Below, in pieces: positions 23,666 to 37,344 of a DNA stretch of 64,000 nt. Numbering within the stretch: the first letter of the stretch is position 1; each line of letters begins with the position of its first letter. The notes under the pieces are model-generated. The model was not told the origin of the DNA. It did not search any database and was given only the letters and a program-made list of their open reading frames with translations. Made by a program: the position numbers and the translations under genes. Source of the DNA: Climacium dendroides. Its lineage: Eukaryota; Streptophyta; Bryopsida; Hypnales; Climaciaceae. Location: contig OX467083.1 of assembly GCA_950106755.1 (NCBI GenBank), positions 44,220,555-44,284,554 on the forward strand, in the 5' to 3' direction.

Positions 23666-26235
23666 CTAGTCACGTACCTGCATGTTGTCTTTAATCACTT
23701 GGTCTTCTGTATCTGCAATTTCATTTGACATCCTTAATGTGTTGTGGTTCTCATCTGAAGCATTTAACGTATTCTCAAAGAGAACACTTTTTTGCCCTTC
23801 CAAGGCCTCCAATCTCTGCATCATTTTCATTACAAGAGGGTGGTGCAATATTTGCTCTTCAGACATATTGGGTTGCTCTCCTACTGCACCATCCTTTGCG
23901 TTCTCTTCGTAGAAATTCAATTCCAAATTCAAATCCTGCTCTTCACTGTCTACATGCCCTCCCATGCTTCTTTTAGAACCAATATAGCTTGATGCTTTTC
24001 CCTTCCATCCATGGACATGTTCTTGGTCCACAATGCATTGCAGGCCAGCCTCGCTTCCATGCATGACACTGAAGTCGTCCTTCTTCTTTTGAGAAAGACC
24101 ACTATACCCTTTGTTTCGAGCCATTTCAAATTGAATTTCTTCTGGATCTGGTGAACGCCGTAACTTTTTCCGCAACCTCTCCCTCATGCCAACCTCCCCT
24201 GAAGGACCGGTTCTACCAAAGTTCACTCTCATACCATTCGCTCGGCTACATGCCTCTGACTTCCTTGCGGTTGCTGGACTTTGAAGTTGTCTTCGTAATA
24301 TTCGCCAAGTCCGATCAGACACATCCTTTGGTTGGTCTTCATTATTTCGCATTTTCTTCCATAGATCAGAACGGCGGAGGTTCACACTATGTGCTACAAC
24401 CTCCTTCACTGACTCAAATCGCACTGGTACACTATATTCCCATGTATGTTGGATCCACTCTGCAATTTCTGCAACAGCTCCTTGCGGTTGTTTATTAATG
24501 TTATTAATAGCTGGATCCAATTTCCGAGACAGCAACATCAACTCCTTGCGCCAATCTCCAACTCCTACTCCATATGGTTTCCTAGTGTATTCATCAACCA
24601 TTAGAAAATTTCGTGGCCGACCTTGTCTTTGACGTACATCTTCTTCTCTTTCACGCATACTATGTGCATGCCTCCTTTCTTTTCTTCTTTGTGATTCGTC
24701 ACTCCAAGTGAGCTTCTGCACGTCCAGCGGTCCTCTCACATCCCCCTCTTCTGTGTCAACAAAGCAATTAGACGCTTCTATATATTCATCACTTTCAACC
24801 ATGTCATCCTCTCCTGACTGCTGAACATTGACTGAAAGATGTACCTCACATTCATCTTCTACCTTGTCATTATCCTGCTGCTCTTCTTTATGATCTACTT
24901 CGTATTCCATTGACCCTTGCACACATTATGGAACTCAATTAATGGACACTAAAAATTTTGTGCACTACAATCCTCTTGTACTACAACTGAGTTAAACTCA
25001 CAATCATGCTTTCTTGATAGCTCTGTCCACAAAAACCTATAAATCCATTACATTTGAAAAAAAAGGGTCGTCTAGCTCTTTGTTTGATCAAACAAAGACT
25101 TGCTCAAGAATCACTCACTTCCAAATCCTGCAACATCGATGAAGACCGTCGTATTCCTCGACGACTATCTGAACTTGACTGAACTTGCTTTATTGAAGAC
25201 GACAACACATTCTCCACACCTTGCTTTTCGCTTGCATGACCATGAGTTGCTTTTCTTGTTTGATGCATTATTGATTTCATCCGCGACAAGTGAGATTCAC
25301 CTTTATTATTCCGATTTCCATCTTCTGCTACATCCACGCGCATTCTCTGGGTGGGCAAGTTCTTCACAGGAGACTCCACTACTCCATGTGTACTTTGTTG
25401 GACTTCTGCAAAATGAAGTTATGTTAAATTTTCTTTTATCATACCTAAATTTACTATTACCAATTGTCTGTGCACTACACATCTACACTCTCACAATTAG
25501 TTCGCTCACATGCATAATTAAGCTAATTGCATGTCCTTCTATTCCTATGCCCTTCACTTCTTGTAGTGCCTTGCACAATAATTTATTCAAATGACAACAT
25601 CAATATAGGACCTTTTGCATATACTAAGCATATTTCCCCTTGACATGAAATCATGGCTTCAATTCACTCTTACTTGGAGGTATTGCGCTCGATGCCTGTC
25701 CATTAGTACAAGTTCTCTTGGTGGAAAATGGTGACTGTTGTCAGACTATTTCTTCCGCTACCAGGGGTCTACCAAAGGCTCTCTCTCTATCCATCTCCAC
25801 CCTCGGAAATGGAACTCTCACTCCTGTCTTCAATGGACAAGAGGAAGTACTCAAGTCTTCATTCCTTTTTCTTCTATCTGCACTGTGAGATGGACTAGCA
25901 CCTCTACTTTGTCTCCGTCCTCGAGCCGGAGGATGCTCATTCCACACAACAAAGCTCTCGAATTTCTTTGATTGCCTAGAGTTTCCAAAGCTTTGTTGCT
26001 GCAATACGTTAGTCACTTAGTTCCATGATTATAGTGGGAATGTAGTCACACATTGAAACATCAATTAATGTATGCATGAAGAATAACTAAATAAGTATTA
26101 ATACTTCACAATTGCTATACTTTCTCAATGTTACCAAATTCAAAAAGCCACTGAACAGTTCAACAAGATGTACATACTTGGGACATGTTGGCGAGTAGTG
26201 GGACCTCCTCCACGTCTACCGGGTGCAATTCTGCA
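23666..26235 (-). pseudogene. CACTA TNP1/TNPA-like (Transposase_24-type) gene
   Basis: The large last exon (24922-23666, 418 codons) encodes an acidic N-terminal segment, then YGVGVGDWRKELMLLSRKLD, EIAEWIQHTWEYSVPVRFES, SDRTWRILRRQLQSP and MRVNFGRTGPSGEVGMRERL. A coiled-coil-like EEQILHHPLVMKMMQRLEAL lies near the end. This pattern fits plant En/Spm TNPA-like proteins, which bind subterminal repeats. Upstream exon-like frames at 25379-25104 (donor GTGAGTG after LQDLE), 26016-25690 (acceptor TATTGCAG) and about 26231-26180 probably belong to it. In the 26016-25690 exon the frame stays coding-like on both sides of a TGA (25743-25741), so the gene seems broken. Exon limits are partly inferred. 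Confidence 0.72.
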
Positions 26236-27514
26236 AGAAATAAAATGTGTAAGGGCTATTATATAATTCCAATGACTCCATCTACCAAATTTCAATGCAT
26301 GCTTAAAGAAGATGTTAGTTTTGGTGTGTATGACCAATTAAGGCATCCCTTCATGCCCTTTCCTGTTTTCCGTTTTTATTGTGTAAATGTTCATCTCTAG
26401 TATATTGCACTCATTGCCTATGGCAACAATCACTTTTTCAATCAATTCCATGGAAAAGGTTAGTTTATGAAAGTAAATTCGTGCATGCAACAATTTAAAC
26501 TTACCAAAGAATTTGTCTTCTTTCTCTTATTGGTTTTAGGATTTAGGCTTCTTCTGAACTGCAAAAACAACACACTGAAGTAAAAACACTTGAAATTTGT
26601 GCAACAGAGATTATTGAATTGATTAAAAAGACCTTATCAAACAAGCATGTCCATCAACCGTTTAAGCCATACTAAACAAACATACAAAACTTATAATCTC
26701 ACCAACAATAATCACGTCATAAACAATGATGAAAAATTCATTCATTTTCATTGTGTTTCATAGAAGTGATCCTATTATTGTCCATACTATCAATAGAGCA
26801 TACATGTGTCCAAACCAATTGTCCTCTTTCATGTCTCATATTTGTTACTGCCATTTTCCAAAATTAGTGTAATGTTTGAATGTACTCCTCCATCATTAAA
26901 TTTGATCGACTAAGAATTCAACGGGAATTTGACAATAAAATACAACCTTCAAAAAATAAAATTTCACTTCCATGCCTACAAGATTTCATTTGCTAAAAAT
27001 AATTGAATTTCCTTGAGATTCAAATCCCACATCCTACTCCACTTCGAGGGATTCAATGTCTGTATAGCATTTAGAAATACCACATTTCCAACATGCAATT
27101 TGAAAATGATTACTTGGTAAAACAAACTTACCCTGACCAAGTCTCTTTTTCCCTCAAACTTCCAACACTAAAGTAGTGCAAGTACTTGTTTATCACATTC
27201 TTTGATACTTAGGCCTAAGCGTTATTACTACGCACCTGCATTGCACTTTTCAAGTCCCTGCAAAGCATCAAAATGTTCAAATGAAGTGCTAAATAACAAT
27301 GGAAAAAGGGTAAGAACATTGTCCAATAGAAATGACTTCATTCAAAACTAAAGTCAAGATAGACGTCTCATAATATAACCACGCTTGTAAATTTCAATGT
27401 ACTGTCACCAAGAATTTTTGTCGAGGTCTACCAACATTCCACAGGAACTAGGTCTTAGAGTTCCATAGCTCAAGTCCACAGTCCTACCCTCCATGAATTA
27501 TCCTTCTATTTTGC

Positions 27515-27785
27515 AAAAACAGTGACGTATATAATGTTCACAAATCAACTGAGTGTTAGCTATCCCCTCCCTACAATTCATGATCCATTTCTTCCCGAAG
27601 TAGCCTCTTGGAGCTTTTACCTCTCTAGATGCCTCAGTTGTACATGACTCGACCACTAAACTTGTATAGACTTCCTCTTCCCACTCAGACTCTGTAGTGA
27701 CTCTTGCCTCCAACTTATCTACAAACTTCCAATCTGTTGAAACTACGTTGATGTCCTCAAAATCTCTTGAAATGAATGTTTCAGA
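27515..27785 (-). CDS. Acidic exon-like ORF of unknown function in the CACTA element
   Basis: A minus-strand frame (about 27785 to a stop near 27498) encodes SRDFEDINVVSTDWKFVDKL, an acidic Glu-rich stretch (TTESEWEEEVYTSLVVESC), then APRGYFGKKWIMNCREG and a Cys/His-containing tail (ICEHYIRHCFCKIEG). It looks coding and lies 1.3 kb upstream of the TNP1-like exons on the same strand, so it may be an earlier exon of that gene or a captured fragment. I do not recognise a domain. Confidence 0.35.
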
Positions 27786-27899
27786 GACTGGTCTTTACTT
27801 ACCTGCCTACAAATTAAAATTAAAACATACTGCACGGCATGAACTACATCAACACTCAATAGATTTATTTACAGAAAATCATTAATAAGCAGATTTCAT

Positions 27900-30800
27900 T
27901 AAAACAAAATAACTGTAAATATCTTAAATTATATCACAATGCAATAAGAAGTGCATACCTTACTTCACCAAACAGGCCAGATAGTAAAGTTAGTATCGTA
28001 AAGCTACTTCACGCAAACATGGATGTACTTGTAAGTTTACTGGAAAACATCATACACTTCACTAATTGGTGCCCACAAATGCCCCTGCATTAACAACTTC
28101 AATAAAATTAGATATAGATTTACTTATAATTAAAGATACCAAGATAGCAAATACAACTAGGACTTCAATTTTTTTCCAATCAGGCAATAAGGAAATCAAG
28201 AGGAATAATCAAGTATAATTTGATGCTCGGTTTGATGTAAAGAGTTACAACCTTTGAAAAAGAGTGAGAGCCCTTCAAGTCTCTCTACATGCACACTTGA
28301 ACTTGTAATTGCATAAAATATTCATTTTGTCCCATTTATTTTTCCTATCATCATCATCATCCTCTTTTGTTGCTTTCCATAAGTTCTTTCGCACTAACTT
28401 CCAAAAGCCACAAATCAAAATAAACCATACTTTAGTGAAGACAGTTTAAACACTCAATGGATATCTTTTCGATGAAAGAACAAATAGTAATAAGAAAAAC
28501 AAACTAGTAAGGAGAAGCAAAATAGGGAAATAAGAATGTAGACCCAAATGACAATCTTCAGTGAAAGAGTGCTTTCACTGTATAGTACTTAGGCACTTTC
28601 TACTATCATGGAGTCATTTGCAATAAAAATTTCTCGTAAGTTACAGCAGTGCTCATAAAGATAACTTCTACTATATAACCCTCATAATACACACAAAATG
28701 CTAAAGAAGAAGACATCGATCGTGTTCCTTATGTGGCGTCCTACTTCCACATGAAGAATGTGTTTGTCTATTTTACATTGAATTCGATACCTTCTTTGGA
28801 ACTGTTAAAATGTCAACATTTTCTATGAATACTAAGTATACCTATTCAAAATTGGAATTCTCGATACCATGAGGAGGAGTCACTACATTCACTTCCTTAC
28901 ACATTATTAAGATCTATTTTTTTCTATATAACCTACCAGTTCAACAGAAATGGATTGTAAGAGACTTGGATAATGACAGCTTGCTCTACTTTACAACAAT
29001 GTATTCGTTCAATAGTTAGTCTAATGCAAAACCTCAAGCAACACATGGTTGTAAAACTTTAAAATGAATTTCCTCTATAGAGAGATTTTTATCGTTGCCC
29101 CAAATTCCATCATTTGGGAGAGCTTCCAATTTTTTTTGGAATAAGCAGACCTATCGAATTGATGTAATAGTTCCTCATTTCGAAATTTCACATGCACATA
29201 TATGGAAAAAAACAGAAATGGATAGTGCACAACCTTCTCCTAAATTCATGAACTCTCCGTTGCTGAAAGCAAATAACGTACATGTTGTCCACATCTATGC
29301 AAAACAATTATATGTCCACTAATTGTTTTGCAGAAAGATCTTACCTCTGCCCATTCCTTAGTCGCTTAGTTTTTGATCACTCAGTTTGTAAGAACTTTCT
29401 CCTCTACATACGACTCTTTAGTATTAGACGCCTCTTATTGATTCTTTACAACGAAAAATTTGAAGACCGCAGTGATTTTGTCAACAAGACAAGAATGCCC
29501 TCCGACATATAAGTGTAGAGTGGAGGGCCACTTACTTAAAAAATCAGCATCCACAAACTGCTATCAACATAGGTGCTTGTCAACAAATCTGCATCAACAG
29601 CTTCTCTTTTCTCTGTACGCACAACACCGTCTTCGCATTCCCATTCAGAACTTCCTGGACTCCTTTTAGCACTTCAGCATCATCAGCAAAGTCCTTGCAC
29701 AACAATGTCAATATGGATATGCAATTCTTCCGCCGCTACTCTATAATATCTCATAGAGCAGTAGGTGACTCAACCATGAACACAACGTGAAGAAGGCACG
29801 CATTCCTAGAACGTGTTGACACATACTAAAATAATGTCACTTTTCATCCTCTGTCTCTCTAATTATAGTGAAGTTAGAAACATTCATCGACTTCCACTAT
29901 GCCACTCGTACCTGTAGTCCGCTTTTTCCGCACTCTGTTTCTTTTTTACCTAGTTCGCTAATGATACAAGAGTAAAACAAATGCAATGTAGTCCTAAAAT
30001 AGCGTACGAGATACTACAACATTTAATGCCTTCCTCTGATAACATAACACATGTGCCGGCGCAAAGCTGCTCCTCAGCTTCAAGTCATTCCTTGTAGACT
30101 CCTAAGACACTACGTACTGGATCGAAGATTAATATGAAGTTTCGGTGGTCATCTACTCATAGCTCTGATTCCATCGTCGCCGCTTCCATGAATTAGGGCA
30201 AATGCTAGTCTGCTACACTCTATTGTAGAGTTCAAATTCGTTGTCACTGACCGTCATATTGATAATACTACCCGTGAGTACAAATAGGACAACAAAAGCA
30301 TGTTCCCTTGAAGCTACGCATGGACTTCTCAAATATAACATTGGGCTTTCCCTCCTTCGGCATCCAGAAGCACTTCAATTTGTTGACAAGCATACAAGTG
30401 CAGAATTTTGATGACTGAATCACAAGGTAGCAGTCTTCAACTGCAAAGCTCCATATGTCATTTGCTTAGCGGCGCTCCAGTCAGGTAAGGCTGATGTGAA
30501 ACCCTAATCATATGTTTCTTTGTATTCTAGCCTATATATTTCCTTCTCAAGTTTGTTTTCATGTATGACACTGAAGCATTAAATGCCGAAATGAGATTTC
30601 AATTTTAGCATAGATTAAAGCAATTGCAGAAGGACAAATGACATCATTTCATTGTTTTGTGATTTTGTCAAACTAATGAAAGTCTGAATTCCCTTGTAGG
30701 TACAATTGAAAGTAAGACTTCGCCTTCGTGCAAAAATGGAAAACATGTTTTCAGTGATTCACGCTTCACTTTAAAAGAGGTAGGATGTCATCATTAACTT

Positions 30801-33620
30801 CCACTCATGGTGAATTACTATCCTTATAGAAATCTTCAATCGCTATAACCGTTAGTTATTTCTGAACTTCTTTAGTGCCGCTCACTGTCTCAAATAGAAC
30901 ACTCTAGTTGTTTTGATATCAGAAGCTACTTTCGCTTATTCAGGTTCATTTTATGAGGTGCAACAATTGATGATACACCTCTGATTGGTTGATTATGACA
31001 TGTAACAACCTAAAGAGCACTTGTATTTTTAGGCATAGAGAATCCCATAGAGATCATGTATATCAGCTTATATGATTGTGGATGACCTCCATCATTAAAT
31101 ATTAATGAAACTAGAGTGACATGACATGCTAGAAGTAATCACTCACAAGAGTTAGTTTAATATCACTTATTAGCGGACTTTACATCTTCTCATCATTTTA
31201 GAAAATTCACATCGAACTGCTTTTAGCGACTCCGTCCAGAACTTCATTGTCACATTTAAATTGAAACACTAGGAAAGCTATTGTCCTTGTCAATTTGGAA
31301 AACAGGTCGAATAAGTTCTAATGCTTATCCAAAACATATTATATAGTACAGGCTAGCATATTTTTCTTTCAAGTCCACATTGAAGTTCACCTTGCGTTTA
31401 CAACCACATAATGCTTCTCCGATGTACATACTTAGAAAGATAACAAGTGCGATGTACATGAACAGTCTCCTTCATGCACTGAACTAAGTTCACATGCAAG
31501 GCACCTACAAGTACGTGATATAATAATTGGTGTATATAACTCGTCTTTTGGTTCTTCGGAGCTTCTAAAGATTTAGACCGTCATTGATTTCATGGATCTG
31601 GAATGTCCGAATTATCTGAAGTCAGAAAGTAGAGCTCCTGTGCAGATCTAACTCAGAATCACACTCTGTTTATCCGTACCTTGGTGCATGTTAGAAAATA
31701 GTTTCACAAAACCGTGCTTGCAGATTATGTTCAGTTCATGGGTGTAGTGCATGAATGACTACAGACAGATGAGTTCCTTTAAGTAGTTTGTCTTCTACGC
31801 GGTCTAAATCTTGAGCGCACTACAGACGCTTTGAAAGCCCGGTGTAATACTGATCGCTTACTTTCAGTAACCAATCGTTGAAGATAATGTAGTAATCCTA
31901 TAAAAATCTCTTTGAAGCTGCGATGTATGGACTTCCTGTTGCTGAGGTCTATGGAGAAGAATGACGGAGTTGAAGCCCTAATGTAAGAAGTGGAGTTACT
32001 TGACAATTGAGGTATGTCCCACTGTCCCACGAATTTGTTTGTATGCGTGCATCTAGGAATAAATTGAGGAATACCTTATATCAATGGTACTTGGAGCTCT
32101 TGCACTTGCATGTTGGAAAAAGAAATGAAGTCAGATAAGCATACACTGAGACGAAATGCAGAGCTCAATAACATGATGAATCTCTCACCTCATTGAATGT
32201 GCTTAGAAGTCAAAGTATTAGTAGTCTAAAATATTGTTTTCTCCAGTTGTTGATTGAGTAGGACAATTGTTTGAAAGTTCTAAAGGCATTCTTGAATGAT
32301 TTTGAAGGTTTTCCAAATCCCCAGCAGATTGCGGTAGAGTCTAAACATGATATTCCTACATGACAACGCTATTGTAGACTCCGGTGTTCCTTCTTCATCT
32401 ACTATGTTGTCCATTTCTAACCTGCTGTGTTGAAGTTGAGCTCGTTGTCGTCATAATTTAGGTGAGTCAACTACAAAACTTCTTCTGTTCATGAGATATT
32501 GAGGTAATTTGCAGTCCTTGGAGTTGTGCGGGTGGGTGTCTTATAATTGTCGCTTTCATTTATGCAGTAGTGCACTGCACAATTTATGTGAGTAGGAACT
32601 CAAAAATTAATCATTAATCAATCCAAGTGGAACCTTATATTGACCTGTAAGTCCGTTAGGAAGGTCCTCATTCAAAGTATGAATTCCAATGTAGTTTGTT
32701 TATCATACAATGTTGAGACCAAATTGTATAAATTTTTAATTTGCATGTCATGTTGTCCTCAGTTCGTATTACAAAAATGAGTAATATAACCCTTAATTGT
32801 CATAATAAGCAGCCTTGACCATGCTCTCAATAGCATTTCAGTGTCGTTCACATGCTTCTAAAGCAGCTTTTAAGTTTATTTCACTAGAATCTTCCTTGAA
32901 GTTTCTGTGCAATATACTTCTTCATAGCCTCCATACATGATGAGTAGTGCAAGCAGTTATAGAAGCACTTTGAAGTCCACTTCACAAATTCCATAACACT
33001 CATTCAATTTTTTTAGTAATTGCACAAGCTATTTTGCCACGCGAAGCGCAATATGAAATTCAATGGACATTAAAAAATTGGTCAGTGATATAACCGGTAC
33101 ACTGAGATTACTCTGTGAGTGTGCCTTTCACTTTAGCATCTTAAACCTTCAGAGAATGAAACGCTTGCATAACACAATTTGAAATCAAGATGAACTATAT
33201 ATTCGACAATGAATTCTAATTACTGATGCTTTTGTAAAAAAAGCCAGGAATTAATGTTGAATAGAAAAAAATTAAAGTGATCCTAGTAGAATTTATGCAA
33301 ATTTAAGTAGGGTTTGTGATTTGATTTAGATTTCTAATTAGTAGACTACATGTTGTCATTGACAATAATCATTCAATTTTGCCTCCACAATGACTTGATT
33401 GTGTGTGGCAAGTAATAGGAATTGCCAATGTTACAGTTGGTGTCTAATGCAATAAGCCATAATCCGACAGCAAAGCAATTGTCTTCTAGGTTTCTTAACA
33501 GAATTCAATGTCATGGGATTTTAGTTATCAGTTGTCCAACTTCTCAATTGTGTCAGTTGCGTCTGAAACTAGAGGTCAAGTAGATCAAGTGTCTCCCCTC
33601 ACGGAATCCCAGTGAAGTAG
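27900..33620. other. CACTA interior without a recognised gene
   Basis: No convincing coding frame was found. A short minus-strand exon-like stretch at about 28420-28285 (WKATKEDDDDDRKNKWDK) is the only coding-like hint. Other ORFs are short and without family features. This stretch may be intronic, or old inserted DNA too decayed to read. Confidence 0.5.
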
Positions 33621-33625
33621 ACTAA

Positions 33626-35795
33626 GGGTCTGTTTGCAGCAGTCATTATGTCAGCAATATTAGCATAGGAACACGTAAAAGTGAAGGGTAGTTCCCACTG
33701 GAACATTAGCATATTTGATGAGCATGCGTGGGTGCTGAGCTGGTGCTCAGGTAAGGTCGCTCATCGTAAAAAAATGTTAGTAGTTCAGAGCATCGCCATG
33801 GCTGCACTTCAAGTAAGGTAGTGTGCTCATAAACCGTCCCTTTAAGGGCTGTCGGGCCTTTTTGATGGTTTTCAGATGCCTGAAAATATTTTCACTTATT
33901 TTTCATTTGAAGAAAAATTGATGTGAAATCTAACACAAGTGGTTTCATATTTTTCTGAGCATTTATAAATTACTTATGAATTTTCAAAGAATTCTGCCAT
34001 AGGCACCTATTTGTGATCCTAGGCCTTGCAAAACCCACACAAGCGTGGTCTGATAAAAGATATGGCAAGACCAAAAACAAGTAGTGAAGCATTGAAAAAG
34101 TAATACTTAAGGTTCCTAAATGCAACCTTTACTAAACTGAAGCCCTAAACCAATATTGTCTTCACATACTTTGAAGTCCAATTCAAAGTGTTGTAACTTT
34201 TGCATTTGATTTCCAAATTCAATAAAACTTGTTGGAAATTTTGGTCTCTCTCTTCTAGTTTGTGTGATAAAATTTTCAGATCAATCCAAGTTATACTGAA
34301 TTTTTGGGAGCTAATCGAAGTTCACAAGTTCAATTTGAGTTCACCAAACTGCATTTGCTGGTTGCAGCTTCGGGGGCTTCTATCTCCTTCACTTTCAGTA
34401 AAATTTGTTGGATTATGTTCCCCTTGAAGTCTAGTTATTGTGGTAAAATTTTCATGTCAATTCAAGTTGCTTAGAATATTTGGGAGCAATTCGAAGTTTT
34501 AAATCTTGACATTTTTCAATCATAGTGAACTTCGGCGGCTTATAACTTCTTCATACAAGATCGGTTTTCAATATTTTTTGTTGGAAAAGTTGCGCCTACT
34601 AGTCTAGTTTGTGTGGCTAAAATTTCATATCAATACAAGAATTAATGAATTACTGAGAATCATTTTAGTAGAAAGATGTTCAGCCGCAAAATGTGTTTCT
34701 TGCAAAAATGAAGTGAACACCTGTCTTGTATCCACTCTTAGTTCAAAATCGACCCAACCTGACTCTTATTTACACCATATGTGAAGTATAAACCAACATC
34801 TAACAAACCTTATTAAGCTCTCACATCATCAAAAGTCCATTTCAGATCTGCTCAGTGACCATTTCAGAGCCTCTTGTAGGGACGGTTTGAAGAAGCGGGT
34901 CGCAATTCGAGCCACCTACCTTAGGGGCGCCAAGTGCAGCCTTGGCGTGTGGATTTGGAGAGTGGGGCTTCCCACTCTGACCCATGGCTGACGCGCCAAG
35001 CCGAGGCGCTTAATGGATATTAAATGAAAACAATTTGAAGGTTTTGAAATAAAAACTACAAAAGTTTAACCTCCAACGCATTACCTCACATTGTTTCAAA
35101 AGCACTCCCAACTTATTTTGAGTTTTGTGGAAGAAGAGAAGCTCACTATATACACATGGGGTGGTCAAAGGTAGAACAAACAATGTGGGATAAGTAAAAT
35201 TAAAGTCAGTAGGAGCTCAACACTAATAGTTAATTCAAAAGTAGGCATAGTAGAATGAACTTTGAATTAACTATGAGTGTTGAGCTCCTACTTACTCTAA
35301 TTCTACTTATCCCACATTGTTTGTTCTACCTCCTACCACCCCATGTATATATAGTGAGCTTCACTTCTCACTCAAAACTTGACAAAGTTGAAAAACTTAT
35401 CTTCCATCTCTCTACATACAAGTAAAGGGAACTTTATTGTAGTTGGAAGATGATTTTTTTTTTCAGTTTTTTTTGACACAAGTGAAGGATGAATTGTGGT
35501 TCAAATTACTTGTGAGGTTATTTGAGGCTAGGTGGGGTCAGTGCCTCGACGATGGGATTGAAGGTCAGTCAAATCCTTTGGCAAGGCACATTGAAGCCCC
35601 ACTATTTGCCACAAGCTTGTCGGAAACATGATAGTGAGGCCAGATATCAGCTGTAGCAGACAAGGAATAAGTGTTGGACTAGTCCTTAGGACTGGTTCTG
35701 AGCCTGCTGTTCAATGAACTGTCCTTCTCTTTGTTCGAGGCGGGCCTTTTAACTAATAACAACATTCCTATGTACTGCTCAGTGCAAACAGACCC
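33626..35795 (-). mobile_element. Non-autonomous PIF/Harbinger derivative, 2.17 kb, nested in CACTA
   Basis: Both ends read GGGTCTGTTTGCA inward, with TAA target duplications at 33623-33625 and 35796-35798. The right 100 bases, reversed, match the left end of the element at 2427. The left 130 bases match the reversed right end of that element (CAGCAATATTA, AGTTCCCACT, GAGCTGGTGCT). It therefore belongs to the same family, in opposite orientation. No transposase or Myb-like sequence remains. The interior holds a long hairpin at 35112-35381. Confidence 0.9.
35112..35381. repeat. Near-perfect hairpin with about 125-base arms
   Basis: The arm at about 35112-35238 pairs with about 35258-35381. 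Matches include GAAGCTCACTATATA, GGTAGAACAAACAATGTGGG, GTAGGAGCTCAACACT and TAGTTAATTCAAA. The loop is only about 20 bases. Arms are about 90% identical by eye. A TATATATAG run lies in the right arm, 5' to a sequence that could be a transcript start. It could be a MITE-like insert or a hairpin RNA source. Confidence 0.85.
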
Positions 35796-37344
35796 TAAGA
35801 AAGATGTGAAGAGTATTAAAGTCAAAGCTACTATTTGTTTCAATTCCTAGAGGCACGTCATTAGTGGCACTAACTGCAAATACAGATGAAGTTGCTAGAT
35901 AATGGAGACAGTTTTATGTTAGAGGACTGTCATCGACAAACGTGTTTGTATTATTCAAGTCTTCCGTGTCTAATATTTCCACACTGCAATATGATTAGTG
36001 AACAACTTCTAATGCTACTGTTGTGCAGGAATGAATGTTTTCAACAGCTTACAGACTCTGTATCTAGGGAGGACTCTTTTGGTACAAAAAACCCATCTCA
36101 TAGTTTTCTTCTGTTAATTCTCTGCAATTTCAGGTGACCTTGGTGCACTGTTCTCCTATCAATTGGCAGTGAAGAAAAGGAACTTGGAACTTCCCTTGTA
36201 GGACATAGTGAATGCAAAGGAGTCCGAGCTATGAAGATGTTATCCTAGAGACTTGCACTCGTTCAGCGTATGAAGTTCCTGATCTCTTGCAAAGTCATGC
36301 AGTGTGTAATCAACATAAAAGGTCAATTTCAAAAATTCTTTAATTATTGTTAGATGAAAATACAAAGGTATCCATTCAAATTAGGCCTGTAATTTAATTA
36401 AATATGTTAATAGGTAGACTCATTTTCTTACAACATTCTACAAATAGTCATTACTACTTCTAAATTGCCAATTAATAAAGGAAGGATTTTTTCTAATTTA
36501 AAAGGTTTTTAATTCATAATGAATACCACTTCATACTACACAATCACATGCATTCTTTTGAATGTCACCTTAGAAGTCTATCCTATTATAGATTCACTAG
36601 CAGTTATGAAGAGTTACAAGTACTAGAAAGCACCGTTAGGCAAATAATGTGATATTACCTGGTAGATAGACATTTGCATATTGAAAAGGTAATATGTTGC
36701 AATGGGTTTTTGATTTTAGTTAGTTGCTTTGGGCTTCACATTTTGAATGTGCATGTTATGTTTTAGAAAGATATTAGTTGAATATTCGTAGATTCACATT
36801 ATATAGTGCTGACAAAGTCAAAGACAGACTTGAATGTGTAATGTCTTTGACAGGGTACACACTAAGTTATGAAATGAGCAGGATTGCCAAATGGGTTATA
36901 TGGTGCACTGACACGAAGCCAAAGCACTTTCCTAGAATGGATTTCATTGATCTTTGAGAAGCTCAAAGAAAATGCAATTGAGCAATCATTGAATTAAGGA
37001 AAAAAAGAAGAACCCGGTGTACTTGATTAAGTGAGTAACTTTTTTTGCTCTTAATTATTAGCGGACTGTTTTGTTAGAAATTTTGCAAGCTGTCATTGAA
37101 ATCATCTTGTCACTTCATTATTTTGAAGTATACCAAATGTGTATGAAATGGTTGAAAGAACAATTCATGGAAGAAATCAATTGCCCTTTCATTTTTGTTG
37201 TTCATCATAGACTTCCAAGACATATTGAACAGTTGCAATGGTAGCATGCATGCAGTAGTCATTCCGAATTAGTCATTTCCAATGCATGTGGTAGGCCTTA
37301 ACCAAATTCCATTTCTTATACGTCATTGATGTACCTCTCACAAA

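Noticed and set aside
24151..24498. 115-codon plus-strand ORF
   Set aside because: It is opposite to the much longer TNP1-like exon with family motifs, so it is a shadow frame.
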